DNA from: Oerskovia paurometabola
Lineage (GTDB): Bacteria > Actinomycetota > Actinomycetes > Actinomycetales > Cellulomonadaceae
Direction of reading: 5' to 3'
DNA: 64,000 nt
NCBI RefSeq assembly: GCF_016907365.1
Contig: NZ_JAFBBV010000001.1
Location: 3,596,001 to 3,660,000 of the forward strand
Shown here piece by piece: positions 10,897 through 19,663 of this stretch. The notes beneath the pieces were generated by a model, which saw only the letters and a program-made list of their open reading frames with translations, was not told where the DNA came from and searched no databases. Position numbers and translations under genes: made by a program. How positions within the stretch are numbered: the stretch's first letter is position 1; every line of letters begins with the position of its first letter.

Positions 10897-10925
10897 ACCG
10901 TAACCGATCCGTTATCCGGTGCCAA
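10897..10925 (-). promoter_or_regulatory. Promoter of rpfB-type gene with long leader
   Basis: On the minus strand, TTGGCA (10920-10925) and TACGGT (10897-10902) have a 17-base spacer. The spacer shares GGATCGG with the promoter of paralogue 1. The leader to the chosen start is about 240 bases and contains several GC-rich inverted repeats. Confidence 0.65.
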
Positions 10926-11048
10926 CCCTGCGACACGCGTCCCGGGATGGTTCTGTCCGCTTTCCTCCACCTATGTCACGGGCGTGATACGCGGCTCGTG
11001 GGTGAAACCTTCACAGTTTCCCGAGAACGTCGGCGCCTCCGCGAGCGG

Positions 11049-12236
11049 TCAGTACCACCCCTTGGCCTGCGAGTGGCTCCACGCTCCGCAGGGCGTGCCG
11101 TACCGCCCCTCGATGTACCCCAGACCCCAGGTGATCTGGGTCGCGGGGTTGGTCCGCCAGTCGGCTCCTGCGCTGGCCATCTTGGACCCCGGGAGAGCCT
11201 GCGGGATGCCGTAGGCACCGCTCGACCGGTTCTCCGCGGTCGCGTTCCACTTGCTCTCCTTCGTCCAGAGCAGGTCGAGGCACGCGAACTGGTCGTCGCC
11301 CCAGCCGCGCTGGGCGGCGAGCGACTTGGCGATCGCCTTGGAGGAACCCGGGTCGACCTTGATCGTCGACGGGTCGAGCGTGCCGACCACGACGACCTCG
11401 GTGCGCGGCTCACGGACGACGGTCCGCTCGAGCACCGTCCGCGAGACCTCGGCCCCTCCGACCGTCTGGATCTCGTAGGTCGTGATCGCCTCGCCGACCT
11501 TGCCGGAGGTCCGGACGTTGCGCTGCCCCTGCGGGAGATAGGGGTCCTTGACCTCCTCCGTGGCGAAGGGCAGCGATTCCGTGACGGTTGCCGCGCCCTG
11601 CGCTGCGCGGGTGACCAGGATGAGCATGCCGTCGACCGCCGCGGCACCGAGGGGCACCGACACCGCATCCCCCGCGGCCAGGACGATCCCCGCGTGGTCC
11701 AGGACCCCCTGGACCGACGCCTCGGCCGTGGTGGCCGAGACGATCCCGCCGTCGACGGCGACGTGGACCGTCTTGAGCGTCGACACGCGGATCTGCTCAC
11801 GCCCGATCGACTGCGAGCGTGACGCCGACGTCTTGGCACCTTCGGCTCGCGGGCCGAGGGCGCTGATGAGCTCCCCCACGGTGCTCGCGGTCGTGACGAA
11901 GGTCTGTGGCTCCCCGTCGAGCTCGAGGGAGACCTCACGGCTCGTCCGGACGACGATCGTGCCTCCGTCGCTCGCCGCGACCGTGGTCGCCGGCTCGACG
12001 AGGTCACCGTCCTTGACCGCGATCTTCTGGAACGCCAGCAGCTCGCCGACCGTGGAACCGTAGGCGCTCACGGTGCGGACCTCGCCGTCGAGGTCGATCG
12101 TCACCGACTTGTGGGCGAGCGCGAAGACCCCGGTCGCACCGACCACGGTTGCGAGGACTGCCGCCTGCGCGACCAGGCGCCGCCTGCCCGTCAGGGAGTC
12201 CCTGAGGGCGCTCGCGCGACCGACCACGTGAACCAT
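11049..12236 (-). CDS. G5/DUF348 secreted muralytic-type protein (Rpf paralogue 3)
   Basis: About 395 residues with a basic N-terminus, one signal-anchor segment (about 20-40), DUF348 repeats, a G5 region and the same C-terminal lysozyme-like domain as paralogue 1 (LLWTKESKWNATAENRSSGA, ending GAWSHSQAKGWY). It is clearly diverged from the other two, so it is the older copy. It is the nearest to tatD, the position of the single yabE/rpfB gene in other Gram-positives. The ATG at 12234-12236 has GAGAAG five bases upstream. The frame is open to an ATG at 12284, but a TACGGT -10 lies only four bases before that one. Confidence 0.88.
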   Translation of the reverse strand: MVHVVGRASALRDSLTGRRRLVAQAAVLATVVGATGVFALAHKSVTIDLDGEVRTVSAYGSTVGELLAFQKIAVKDGDLVEPATTVAASDGGTIVVRTSREVSLELDGEPQTFVTTASTVGELISALGPRAEGAKTSASRSQSIGREQIRVSTLKTVHVAVDGGIVSATTAEASVQGVLDHAGIVLAAGDAVSVPLGAAAVDGMLILVTRAAQGAATVTESLPFATEEVKDPYLPQGQRNVRTSGKVGEAITTYEIQTVGGAEVSRTVLERTVVREPRTEVVVVGTLDPSTIKVDPGSSKAIAKSLAAQRGWGDDQFACLDLLWTKESKWNATAENRSSGAYGIPQALPGSKMASAGADWRTNPATQITWGLGYIEGRYGTPCGAWSHSQAKGWY

Positions 12237-12288
12237 CCGTTCTTCTCGCATCCCGGCCCGCGATGCACCGGGCATCACGGACATGCAG

Positions 12289-12294
12289 ACCGTA
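12289..12294 (-). promoter_or_regulatory. Putative -10 element of Rpf paralogue 3
   Basis: TACGGT on the minus strand, the same -10 hexamer as in the promoters of the two other paralogues. No good -35 is seen at 17 bases (GC-rich). Transcription would begin close to 12280. Confidence 0.4.
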
Positions 12295-12372
12295 ATGGAT
12301 ACGCGACCCCCGGGGGAAGCCCGTCCGGCGCGTCGTCGCCGACGACGCCCCGTCGCGTCGGTCAGGCCCGGG

Positions 12373-13302
12373 TCACCAGGGTCCGTAGACCTGCTCGGCG
12401 GTCGCGCTCAGCCGTTCGCAGACCTCGACGAGGGGCGACCCCGTGACAGCGGCGACGGTGCGCACGGTGTGCGGCAGGAGGTAGGGCGCGTTGGGCCGCC
12501 CGCGGTACGGGTGCGGCGTGAGGTAGGGCGCGTCGGTCTCGACGAGGACCTGTCCGAGCGGGACCGCCGCCAGGGCCGCCCGCAGCTCGTCGTTGGCCCC
12601 GAAGGTCACCGGACCGGCGAACGACAGGTACCAGCCCTGCGCGGCGCACAGCCGCGCCATCTCGGCGTCGCCCGAGAAGCAGTGGAAGACCGTCCGCTCG
12701 GGCGCACCGTCGGCGAGCAGGACCTCGATGACCTCGGCGTGCGCGTCCCGGTCGTGGATCTGGAGCGGGAGCCCGAGCTCCTTGGCGAGCGCGACGTGCG
12801 CGCGGAACGACCCGCGCTGGACCGCCGCGCCCTGAGCACCCGTGCGGAACAGGTCCATGCCCGTCTCGCCGATGGCGCGGATCCGGTCGTTGCCGCGAGC
12901 GATCGCGGCGATCTCCGCGATCGCGTCGTCGAGCCCGACGGCGTGACGTGCCTCGGGCGTCGGCGTCAGCCCGTCGGGCCCCACCTCCGTGACGCCTGCG
13001 TGCAGGGTCGCCTCGTTCGGGTGGATCGCGATCGCCCCGACCAGCGCCCGGTGCTCACGCACCAGGGTGTCCGTGAGGCGGGCCGAGGGCAGGTCGCAGC
13101 CGACCTGGACCATGCGGTCCACGCCGACCCGGGCCGCGTCCTCGAGATGCTGCGCGACCGTGGGGACGGGGACCGCTCGCCCCTCCTCGTCGACGTCGGG
13201 CAGGACGCCCGCGATCGACTCGAGGTGCGTGTGGTCGTCGACCACGGGCAGCGGCAACGCCTCGGGGGCGGGCGGCCACCCGCGCTCGCGCTTGCGGGCC
13301 AC
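12373..13302 (-). CDS. tatD: TatD family metal-dependent hydrolase
   Basis: A 309-residue TIM-barrel hydrolase (amidohydrolase fold). The metal-binding DDHTHLE is near residue 21, followed by AIHPNEA, AIGETGMDLF, IHDRDAH, FHCFSG and the C-terminal LVETDAPYLTP. These are the TatD motifs in order. Family members are 3'-5' DNases; some also act on D-amino-acyl-tRNA or peptides, so the in vivo substrate is left open. The GTG start lies two bases after the metG stop, so the pair is an operon as in Bacillus and other actinobacteria. A strong match in family and position. Confidence 0.93.
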   Translation of the reverse strand: MARKRERGWPPAPEALPLPVVDDHTHLESIAGVLPDVDEEGRAVPVPTVAQHLEDAARVGVDRMVQVGCDLPSARLTDTLVREHRALVGAIAIHPNEATLHAGVTEVGPDGLTPTPEARHAVGLDDAIAEIAAIARGNDRIRAIGETGMDLFRTGAQGAAVQRGSFRAHVALAKELGLPLQIHDRDAHAEVIEVLLADGAPERTVFHCFSGDAEMARLCAAQGWYLSFAGPVTFGANDELRAALAAVPLGQVLVETDAPYLTPHPYRGRPNAPYLLPHTVRTVAAVTGSPLVEVCERLSATAEQVYGPW

Positions 13303-13304
13303 GG

Positions 13305-14942
13305 TCAGGCGCCTTCGACGACCGGGTCCTCGAGCCGCGGGAACAGCGACGCGCCCTTGGTGACCGTGGTCCCCGCGGGGAACGCACCGAAGCGGGCGGC
13401 GCCGTCGACCGGCTGGACCGCGAGCGCACCGAGCGGCGCCTCGGCACCGAGCGAGGCCCAGAGCGCCTGGGCGGCCTTCGGGGTGATCGGGTGCAGCAGG
13501 ACCGCGAGCGAGCGCAGGGCCTCGGCGGCCGTGACGAGGATCGTGGCGAGACGACCCTCCTGCGCCGATCCGCCGTCGGGCAGCTTCTCCTCGTCGGCCT
13601 TGGCGACCTTCCACGGCTCCTGCTCCGTGAGGTACAGGTTCGTGGCGTCGACCAGCGTCCACACCGCGTTGATGGCCTCGTGGATCGCGAGCGCGTCGAT
13701 CGCCTTCTCGGCGGCTGCGACCGCCTGGGCGGCGACCTGCTCGAGCGCCTGCTCGGCCGGGCCCGCGGGGCCTGCGAGCGGCAGCACGCCGCCGTAGTAC
13801 TTGCCGACCATGGCCGCGACGCGCGAGGCCAGGTTGCCGAACCCGTTCGCGAGCTCCGCGTTGTAGCGGGCGGCGAGGTCCTCCCACGAGAACGACCCGT
13901 CCTGGCCGAACGCGATGGCGCGCATGAAGTAGTAGCGGAAGGCGTCGGACCCGAAGTGGTCGATGATCTGGCTCGGCGCGATGCCCGTGAGCTTCGACTT
14001 GCTCATCTTCTCGCCGCCGACCAGGAGCCAGCCGTGCGCGAACACGGTCTTGGGCAGGGGCAGGCCTGCGGCCATGAGCATCGCGGGCCAGATCACCGCG
14101 TGGAAGCGCAGGATGTCCTTGCCGACGAGGTGCACGCTCGCGGGCCACGTGGCCGCGAACTTGGCCTGCTGCTCGGGGTCGTCGCTGTCCAGCCCGACGG
14201 CGGTCGCGTAGTTGAGCAGCGCGTCGAACCACACGTAGAGCACGTGCGTGGTGTCCCACGGGATGGGGATGCCCCAGTCGAACGTGTTGCGCGAGATCGA
14301 CAGGTCCTGGAGCCCGCCCTTGACGAACGCGAGCACCTCGTTGCGGGCGCTGGCCGGCTGGACGAACTCGGGGTGCGCCTCGTAGAGCGCGAGCAGGCGG
14401 TCCTGGTACGCGCTCATCTTGAAGAAGTAGTTCTGCTCGGAGAGCATCTCCACGGGCTTGCCGTGGATGGGGCAGAGCTTCTGGCCCTCGTGCTCGCCCG
14501 TGCCGTCGACCAGGTCGCCCGGGAGCTTGTACTCCTCGCAGCCCACGCAGTACGGGCCCTCGTACGAGCCCGCGTAGATCTCGCCCTTGTTGTACAGGTC
14601 CTGGATGAACGCCTGTACACGCTCGGTGTGGCGCGGCTGGGTGGTGCGGATGAAGTCGTCGTTGAGCGCGTCGAGCGTGTGCAGGACCGGCTTCCACGAG
14701 CTCTCGACCAGGCGGTCCGCCCACTCCTGGGGGGTCACGCCGTTGGCCTCGGCCGTGCGCATGACCTTCTGCCCGTGCTCGTCCGTCCCCGTCAGGAACC
14801 ACACGGGCTCCTGGCGCTGGCGGTGCCAGCGGGTGACGACGTCGGCCGCGACCGTCGTGTACGCGTGCCCGATGTGCGGGGCGTCGTTCACGTAGTAGAT
14901 CGGGGTCGTGAGATAGAAGGTCTCCGAGGCTGCGTCAGGCAT
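13305..14942 (-). CDS. metG: Methionyl-tRNA synthetase
   Basis: A class I aminoacyl-tRNA synthetase charging tRNA-Met in the cytosol. The HIGH signature appears as PHIGHAYT near residue 18 and KMSKS as GEKMSKSKL near residue 300. An intervening zinc-knuckle region contains YCVGCEEYK and LCPIHGKP. The Anticodon-binding helical domain follows. There is no C-terminal tRNA-binding EMAP-like domain, so this is the shorter form (~545 residues). The ATG at 14940-14942 begins MPDAASETFYLTTPIYYVN; another ATG nine bases upstream is possible. It is the first gene of the metG-tatD unit. Confidence 0.95.
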   Translation of the reverse strand: MPDAASETFYLTTPIYYVNDAPHIGHAYTTVAADVVTRWHRQRQEPVWFLTGTDEHGQKVMRTAEANGVTPQEWADRLVESSWKPVLHTLDALNDDFIRTTQPRHTERVQAFIQDLYNKGEIYAGSYEGPYCVGCEEYKLPGDLVDGTGEHEGQKLCPIHGKPVEMLSEQNYFFKMSAYQDRLLALYEAHPEFVQPASARNEVLAFVKGGLQDLSISRNTFDWGIPIPWDTTHVLYVWFDALLNYATAVGLDSDDPEQQAKFAATWPASVHLVGKDILRFHAVIWPAMLMAAGLPLPKTVFAHGWLLVGGEKMSKSKLTGIAPSQIIDHFGSDAFRYYFMRAIAFGQDGSFSWEDLAARYNAELANGFGNLASRVAAMVGKYYGGVLPLAGPAGPAEQALEQVAAQAVAAAEKAIDALAIHEAINAVWTLVDATNLYLTEQEPWKVAKADEEKLPDGGSAQEGRLATILVTAAEALRSLAVLLHPITPKAAQALWASLGAEAPLGALAVQPVDGAARFGAFPAGTTVTKGASLFPRLEDPVVEGA

Positions 14943-15038
14943 GGTCCTCATCGTAGTTGGCCCGGCCCGGCTGCCGCGCCGCCGTCCCAGGACCATGCCG
15001 AGGGCGACGCCCCGGACCACCGAGGGCGACGCGTCCGC

Positions 15039-16304
15039 TCAGCCGGTCGTCAGGTCGACCCGCAGCAGGTGGTCGTCGCCCGCGGACGGGCTCCCGCGCC
15101 CGTCCGTCTCGTTCGTCAGCACGAGCAGCGACCACGGCCGGCCCGGTCCCGTGGCGGGGAACGGGACCACGGCCCGCAGCCGCCCCCACTCCCCCGCGAG
15201 CAGGGCCTGCGGTGCGCCGAACGCCGAGGGCGCGGCCGCGCCGTCGGGTGTCTGGTCCTCGCCCCACGCGAACGGGAGGCGCCACAGGCGCTCGCCGCGC
15301 AGCCCCGCGACGTACACGCCGTCGGGCAGGACCGCGAGACCGCTCGGGCTCGCCTCCGTCGTGGGCCAGGTCGCGACCGGGTCGACGAACACTGTGCCGT
15401 CCGCGGCCGCCGTCCCGCCGAGCGTCCCCTCGCGGTCCGGCCAGCCGTAGTTGCCGCCCGGGACGATCACGTTGACCTCGTCGAGCGTGCTCTGCCCGAA
15501 CTCGCTCGCGAACATCCGCCCCGTCGCGTCCCAGCCCAGGCCCTGCACGTTGCGGTGGCCCAGGCTCCACACGCGCGAGCCGTCCGGGTTGCCCGGCGCT
15601 GCCTCGCCGTCGAGCGTGAGCCGCAAGATCTTGCCCGCGAGCGAGCCCGGGTCCTGCGCGGCCCCCGGCTCGGCCGCGTCTCCCGTCGCGACGTACAGGA
15701 ACCCGTCGGGCCCGAACGCGACCTGCCCGCCGTTGTGGTTGCCCGCCTTCGGGATGCCGTCCACGACGGTCGTCAGCTCGCCGAGCACGGCCGCACCCGG
15801 GTCGAGGGTCCCGCGCAGCACCTCGTTGCCGTCCGCGCCGGTCCGGTAGACCACGACCGTGCCGTCGGCCGAGAAGGTCGGCGAGACCGCGACGCCCAGC
15901 AGTCCCCCCTCGCCTCCGTGGTCGGTCCCGGACGTGAGCGCCTCGGCGCCAGGACCCGAGACCACGGCGACCGTGCCCGCCGCCAGGTCCAGGAGGCTCA
16001 CGGTCCCCTCGTCGCGCGACGTCACGACCAGCCGCCCGTCCGGGAGGGCCGCCAGACCCCAGGGGGACGCGAGGTCGTCGACCAGTGCGATCGCCGTCGT
16101 GCCGACCGTCGGGACCACCGTCGTCCCCCCGCCGGGAGCGGGCGAGGAGGTGGGCGTCGGGACCGGCGGGGCCGTCGTCACCACGCTCGGCCCGGGGGCG
16201 GGGCCGCCCGAGCACGCGGCCGCGAGGCCGAGCACTGCCACGAGCAGCACGACGGACGGTCTCTGCCTCACGGGCGCCTCACCTCCGGGACGGGGTTCGC
16301 TCAT
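15039..16304 (-). CDS. PQQ-dependent sugar dehydrogenase family lipoprotein
   Basis: About 421 residues. An N-terminal signal with lipobox LAAACSG (Cys near residue 32) predicts a lipid-anchored extracytoplasmic protein. A Pro/Thr-rich linker follows, then a six-bladed beta-propeller of the glucose/sorbosone dehydrogenase family with its usual segments: LASPWGLAALPDGR, GEGGLLGVAVSPTF, GNHNGGQVAFGPDGFLYV, SLGHRNVQGLGWD and GGNYGWPDREG. The conserved His in GNHNGG fits the catalytic base. The family oxidises aldoses with PQQ; whether this host makes PQQ cannot be judged. The ATG at 16302-16304 was preferred over one 27 bases upstream. Confidence 0.85.
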   Translation of the reverse strand: MSEPRPGGEAPVRQRPSVVLLVAVLGLAAACSGGPAPGPSVVTTAPPVPTPTSSPAPGGGTTVVPTVGTTAIALVDDLASPWGLAALPDGRLVVTSRDEGTVSLLDLAAGTVAVVSGPGAEALTSGTDHGGEGGLLGVAVSPTFSADGTVVVYRTGADGNEVLRGTLDPGAAVLGELTTVVDGIPKAGNHNGGQVAFGPDGFLYVATGDAAEPGAAQDPGSLAGKILRLTLDGEAAPGNPDGSRVWSLGHRNVQGLGWDATGRMFASEFGQSTLDEVNVIVPGGNYGWPDREGTLGGTAAADGTVFVDPVATWPTTEASPSGLAVLPDGVYVAGLRGERLWRLPFAWGEDQTPDGAAAPSAFGAPQALLAGEWGRLRAVVPFPATGPGRPWSLLVLTNETDGRGSPSAGDDHLLRVDLTTG

Positions 16305-16351
16305 CGTCGCAGCGATCGTGCGCCGCAGCACGCGGCGCCCTCGCCCCTCGC

Positions 16352-16389
16352 CCGACGACGGAGCGCACCCGGGTGCGCTCCGCCGTCGG
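16352..16389. terminator. Terminator of alaC
   Basis: A 19-bp inverted repeat with one mismatch (16352-16370 and 16371-16389) begins nine bases after the alaC stop on its downstream side. It lies between alaC and the sugar dehydrogenase gene, both on the minus strand. Confidence 0.7.
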
Positions 16390-16397
16390 ACCGGCCG

Positions 16398-17594
16398 CTA
16401 CTGCAACCGCGTCAGGCCCTTCTTGAGGTTCCGGATCGCCTGCGCCGTGCGCTGCTCGTTCTCGATGAGCGCGAACCGCACGAACCCGTCGCCGCCCGGG
16501 CCGAACCCGACGCCGGGCGAGACCGCGACGTCGCACTCCTCGATCACGTGCGTCGCGAACTCGATCGACCCCATCTCGCGGTACGGCTCGGGGATGCGCG
16601 CCCACGCGAACATGGTGCCCTTCGGCCGGTGGATGTCCCACCCGATGCGGTCCAGGCCGTCGCACAGCGTGTTGCGGCGCGACTCGTAGACCGCCGAGAC
16701 CTCCGTGGGGAAGTCGAGGGCCTCGTTGAGGGTGACGGTCGCCGCGATCTGGATGGGCTGGAACGTGCCGTAGTCCAGGTACGACTTGAGCTTGGCGAGC
16801 GCGCCCACGACGTCCGGGCGGCCCACGAGGAACGCCACGCGCCAGCCCGCCATCGAGTACGACTTGGTCATCGAGTAGAGCTCGACCGCGACCTCCTTGG
16901 CCCCGTCGCACTCCATGATCGAGGGCGGACGCCAGCCGTCGAACGTCATGTCGGCGTATGCGAGGTCGTGCACCAGGACCACGTCGCGCTCGCGGGCCCA
17001 GTCGACCAGGCGCTGCAGGTCCTCCTTGGTCGCGATCGTCGTGGTCGGGTTGTGCGGGAAGGACAGCACGACGACCCGCGCCTTGGGCCACCCGTACTCC
17101 CACGACTCCATCACGCGGTCGATGTACCCGGCCGCGTCCGTGCCGTCACCGATCGCGACCTGCCGGGCGTCGGCCCCCGCGAAGTACGGGCCCCAGATGT
17201 GGATGGGGTAGCTGGGAGTCGGCACGATCGCGGCGTCGCCCGGCTGCAGCAGCACCCACATGAGGTGGCTGAACCCCTCCTTGGCGCCGATGGTCGAGAT
17301 GATCTCGGTGTCGGGGTCGAGCGTCACGCCGAACCTGCGCTGGTACATGTCCGCCGCCGCCTGGCGCAGCTTGGGGATGCCGCGCGACGCCGAGTAGCGG
17401 TGGTTGCGCGTGTTGTGGACCGCCTCCGCGAGCTTGTCGACCGCGATCTGCGGGCTCGGCAGGTCGGGGTTGCCGAAGCCCAGGTCGATCACGTCGCGCC
17501 CGGCGCGGCGTGCCTCGAGCTTGAGCGAGTCGATGATCGTGAAGACGTAGGGGGGCAGGCCGGGGATCCGGCGGAACTCCATCTCGCGTGGCAT
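16398..17594 (-). CDS. alaC: Alanine-type aminotransferase, class I (AlaC-like)
   Basis: A 398-residue fold-type I PLP enzyme. The N-terminus MEFRRIPGLPPYVFTIIDSL and GFGNPDLPSP are hallmarks of the AlaC/YfdZ group. SFPHNPTTT and DLAYADMTFDG contain the cofactor-contacting Asn, Asp and Tyr, and SMTKSYSMAGWR supplies the Schiff-base lysine. AlaC interconverts alanine and pyruvate with glutamate/2-oxoglutarate; close relatives include LL-diaminopimelate aminotransferases, so the exact substrate is not certain. The ATG at 17592-17594 is the first in-frame start and gives the expected N-terminus. It stands alone, with its own terminator. Confidence 0.88.
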   Translation of the reverse strand: MPREMEFRRIPGLPPYVFTIIDSLKLEARRAGRDVIDLGFGNPDLPSPQIAVDKLAEAVHNTRNHRYSASRGIPKLRQAAADMYQRRFGVTLDPDTEIISTIGAKEGFSHLMWVLLQPGDAAIVPTPSYPIHIWGPYFAGADARQVAIGDGTDAAGYIDRVMESWEYGWPKARVVVLSFPHNPTTTIATKEDLQRLVDWARERDVVLVHDLAYADMTFDGWRPPSIMECDGAKEVAVELYSMTKSYSMAGWRVAFLVGRPDVVGALAKLKSYLDYGTFQPIQIAATVTLNEALDFPTEVSAVYESRRNTLCDGLDRIGWDIHRPKGTMFAWARIPEPYREMGSIEFATHVIEECDVAVSPGVGFGPGGDGFVRFALIENEQRTAQAIRNLKKGLTRLQ

Positions 17595-17658
17595 GCATGG
17601 CAGGGTACGCCTGCCCCGCGCCGGGGCGTCGGCCGGTCCGCGGGGTCGGACGACGGGC

Positions 17659-18825
17659 TCAGACGGACTCGCCCTCGACCGCTTGCGTGAGCGCCTGCGG
17701 GTCGGTCCAGTCCCCTTCCCAGCGCTCGCCGTCGATCACGATGGTCGGCGTGCCGAAGCCTCGCGGGCCCGCGAGGGCCGGGTCGCCCGTCGCGGTGCCG
17801 GTGGCCGCGGCGACCCAGCTCGCGAACTGGGACGCGCTGCCGTCGGCGATCTCGGCGACGACATCCTCGGGCACTCCCGCCGCACGGGCGACGTCCGCGA
17901 TCTGCCCGTCGCTCAGTCCTGCCGTCCCCTCCTCCGGCTGTCCCGCGAGGAGACCGGCGTGGAAGTCCTGGAACGCGTCAGGGGCCCGGTCGGCGACCAA
18001 GGCGGCCGATGCGGCCGCGCGCGTCGAGTACCGCGAGCCCTGCGAGTAGCGGTCGAGGATCGCGACGGGATGGACGACCACGCGGGCGCTCCCTCCCTCC
18101 CGCAGGGCAGTGAGACCCGGGCCGTTGATCTCCTCGAACTGGCCGCAGATGGGACACATGTAGTCGACGTAGACCTCGATCGTCACGGGGGCAGCCGGGT
18201 CGCCGGCCCCGGCGAGGAGGCCGTGGTCGGGCGTCGCGTTCGCGGGCGCGTCCGACGCCGAGCCCTGGTCATCGGGCGCCGGCGAGGTGCCGGGCGAGGC
18301 GCTCCGGCCTGGCTCTGCCGGGGCCGCGGGCGCGGCGGACGGGGTTCCGCCGGTCGTGGCCAGGAACACGACGAGCGCCACGAGGAGCACCAGGACCAGG
18401 CCTGCGAGCACGGCGAGCAGGGTGACGCGGGCCCGCCGCTGGGCCGAGGGCTGCGGCCCGTGGGCTGCGGCGACCTGCGGCCCGACGGCGTAGGGCGCCC
18501 CGCCCGGGTACGTCGCGGCGGGGTGGGTCGCCGTCGGGTACGTCGCAGCGGGACGTGGTGCGGTCGGGTACGCCGTCGCGGCGGGGCGGGGTGCGTAGGG
18601 CGAGGCGAACCGGGGCGCGTCGGCCCCCTCCTGCGCACGGGCCGCGAGCGCGGCGTCGACGGCCGGGTCGCCCCAGGCCGCGAGCCAGGAGAGCAGGTCG
18701 GGGTAGGCGCCGGGGTGCGCGGCGACGCGCGGGCGCAGGTCGGGGTGCTCGGCCGCGACCTGGGCGAGCACGCTCGCCGGGGCTGCCGGGTCCTGGACGG
18801 CGCGAAGGGCCTCGTCGTGAAGCAT
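17659..18825 (-). CDS. DsbA-like thioredoxin-fold protein with N-terminal LRV domain
   Basis: A 388-residue single-pass membrane protein. Residues 1-65 (EALRAVQDPAAPASVLAQVA, LRPRVAAHPGAYPDLLSWL) look like the short leucine-rich-variant domain of actinobacterial envelope proteins. Residues 70-130 are a Tyr/Pro/Ala-rich linker with a repeated PRPAATYPTA unit, and 132-158 are a membrane helix. The C-terminal DsbA-type domain begins at about 200, with the redox motif CPIC at about 224-227 and a cis-Pro loop GTPTIVIDG. The catalytic domain should face outside and form or repair disulfides; VKOR at 43826 could reoxidise it. Fusion to an LRV domain is uncommon among DsbA proteins. Confidence 0.85.
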   Translation of the reverse strand: MLHDEALRAVQDPAAPASVLAQVAAEHPDLRPRVAAHPGAYPDLLSWLAAWGDPAVDAALAARAQEGADAPRFASPYAPRPAATAYPTAPRPAATYPTATHPAATYPGGAPYAVGPQVAAAHGPQPSAQRRARVTLLAVLAGLVLVLLVALVVFLATTGGTPSAAPAAPAEPGRSASPGTSPAPDDQGSASDAPANATPDHGLLAGAGDPAAPVTIEVYVDYMCPICGQFEEINGPGLTALREGGSARVVVHPVAILDRYSQGSRYSTRAAASAALVADRAPDAFQDFHAGLLAGQPEEGTAGLSDGQIADVARAAGVPEDVVAEIADGSASQFASWVAAATGTATGDPALAGPRGFGTPTIVIDGERWEGDWTDPQALTQAVEGESV

Positions 18826-19026
18826 GGTCGGTCCTCGGTGTCTCGTCGGGCGGCGGTGTCTCGTGAGCGGCGGGCGCGGGCGGCGACCGTGGACGGCGGG
18901 CGTGCGCGGCGCCGTCGGGCAGGACCGTTCCCCTGACCGGTGCGGCTCGCGCCGTCAGGGTACGCGGTCCGGGTCCCCTCGGCGGCGTGATCCACAGGCG
19001 CGCGCCCGCGCCCGCCGTCCTTAGGC

Positions 19027-19554
19027 TCAGGTCCCCGGTGCCCACCCGAGGTTGCGGGCCATCTGCTCGAGGGTCGCGATCGTCTGGTCGTACTGCTCGC
19101 GCGTGATGCCCTCGGCGAGCCGCTCGCGCGAGATCGAGACGGCGTCGAGCAGGTCGTGGTAGGCGTGCTGGCCCGCGACCGTCACCTCCCAACCCGATCC
19201 TCCCTGAGCGACCCAGCCTCGGGTCCGCAGGTCGGAGATCTCGGCGGTGACCCCGGCCGCCTGGCCCGTGGCCACCCCGGTACCGCCGGGCGTCGCGAAC
19301 GGCGACAGGACGCTGTCGACCGTCGTGGCGTCCGAGACGCCGTCGCGGATCATGTTGAGGACCTGCCAGTGGCGGCGGGTGAGGCCGGTGCGCAGGAAGA
19401 CGTCGTCGAAGCTCTGGTCGATCAGCCGGTCGACGAGCTTGAGCCAGTACCCGACGGGCCGCTCCCCCGGCGCGGGTCCCGCGGACGGCGCCGGCGCAGG
19501 CTCGGTCGCCTGCTCGGTCGGGCTCGGGCGGTCGGTCGCGCCTGTGGTGCTCAT
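19027..19554 (-). CDS. MarR-like winged-helix transcriptional regulator
   Basis: A 175-residue protein whose first ~30 residues are a Pro/Ala/Thr-rich tail. The winged-helix region contains LTRRHWQVLNMI (about 60-71), VTAEISDLRTRGWV as the recognition-helix/wing region, and a C-terminal dimerisation helix with TREQYDQTIATLEQMARNLG. It resembles MarR proteins but lacks the usual D-x-R wing. The ATG at 19552-19554 was chosen; frame-open sequence upstream looks non-coding. It is divergent from pncA with about 110 bases between them, so it may control that gene; this is inference only. Confidence 0.75.
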   Translation of the reverse strand: MSTTGATDRPSPTEQATEPAPAPSAGPAPGERPVGYWLKLVDRLIDQSFDDVFLRTGLTRRHWQVLNMIRDGVSDATTVDSVLSPFATPGGTGVATGQAAGVTAEISDLRTRGWVAQGGSGWEVTVAGQHAYHDLLDAVSISRERLAEGITREQYDQTIATLEQMARNLGWAPGT

Positions 19555-19663
19555 CGTCGGGCTCCTTCGCTCGGACCGTCCGACGAGGTCCGCCGGCGGA
19601 TCTCGACCCAGCCTACGAACCACGAGCGTTCCCCGCCCCACCAGGCGGTGGCAGAGTGGTGCC

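Noticed and set aside
13491..17690. A 1399-codon plus-strand open frame
   Set aside because: It runs antisense to metG, the sugar dehydrogenase and alaC, whose families are certain. Long antisense frames are expected at this GC content.
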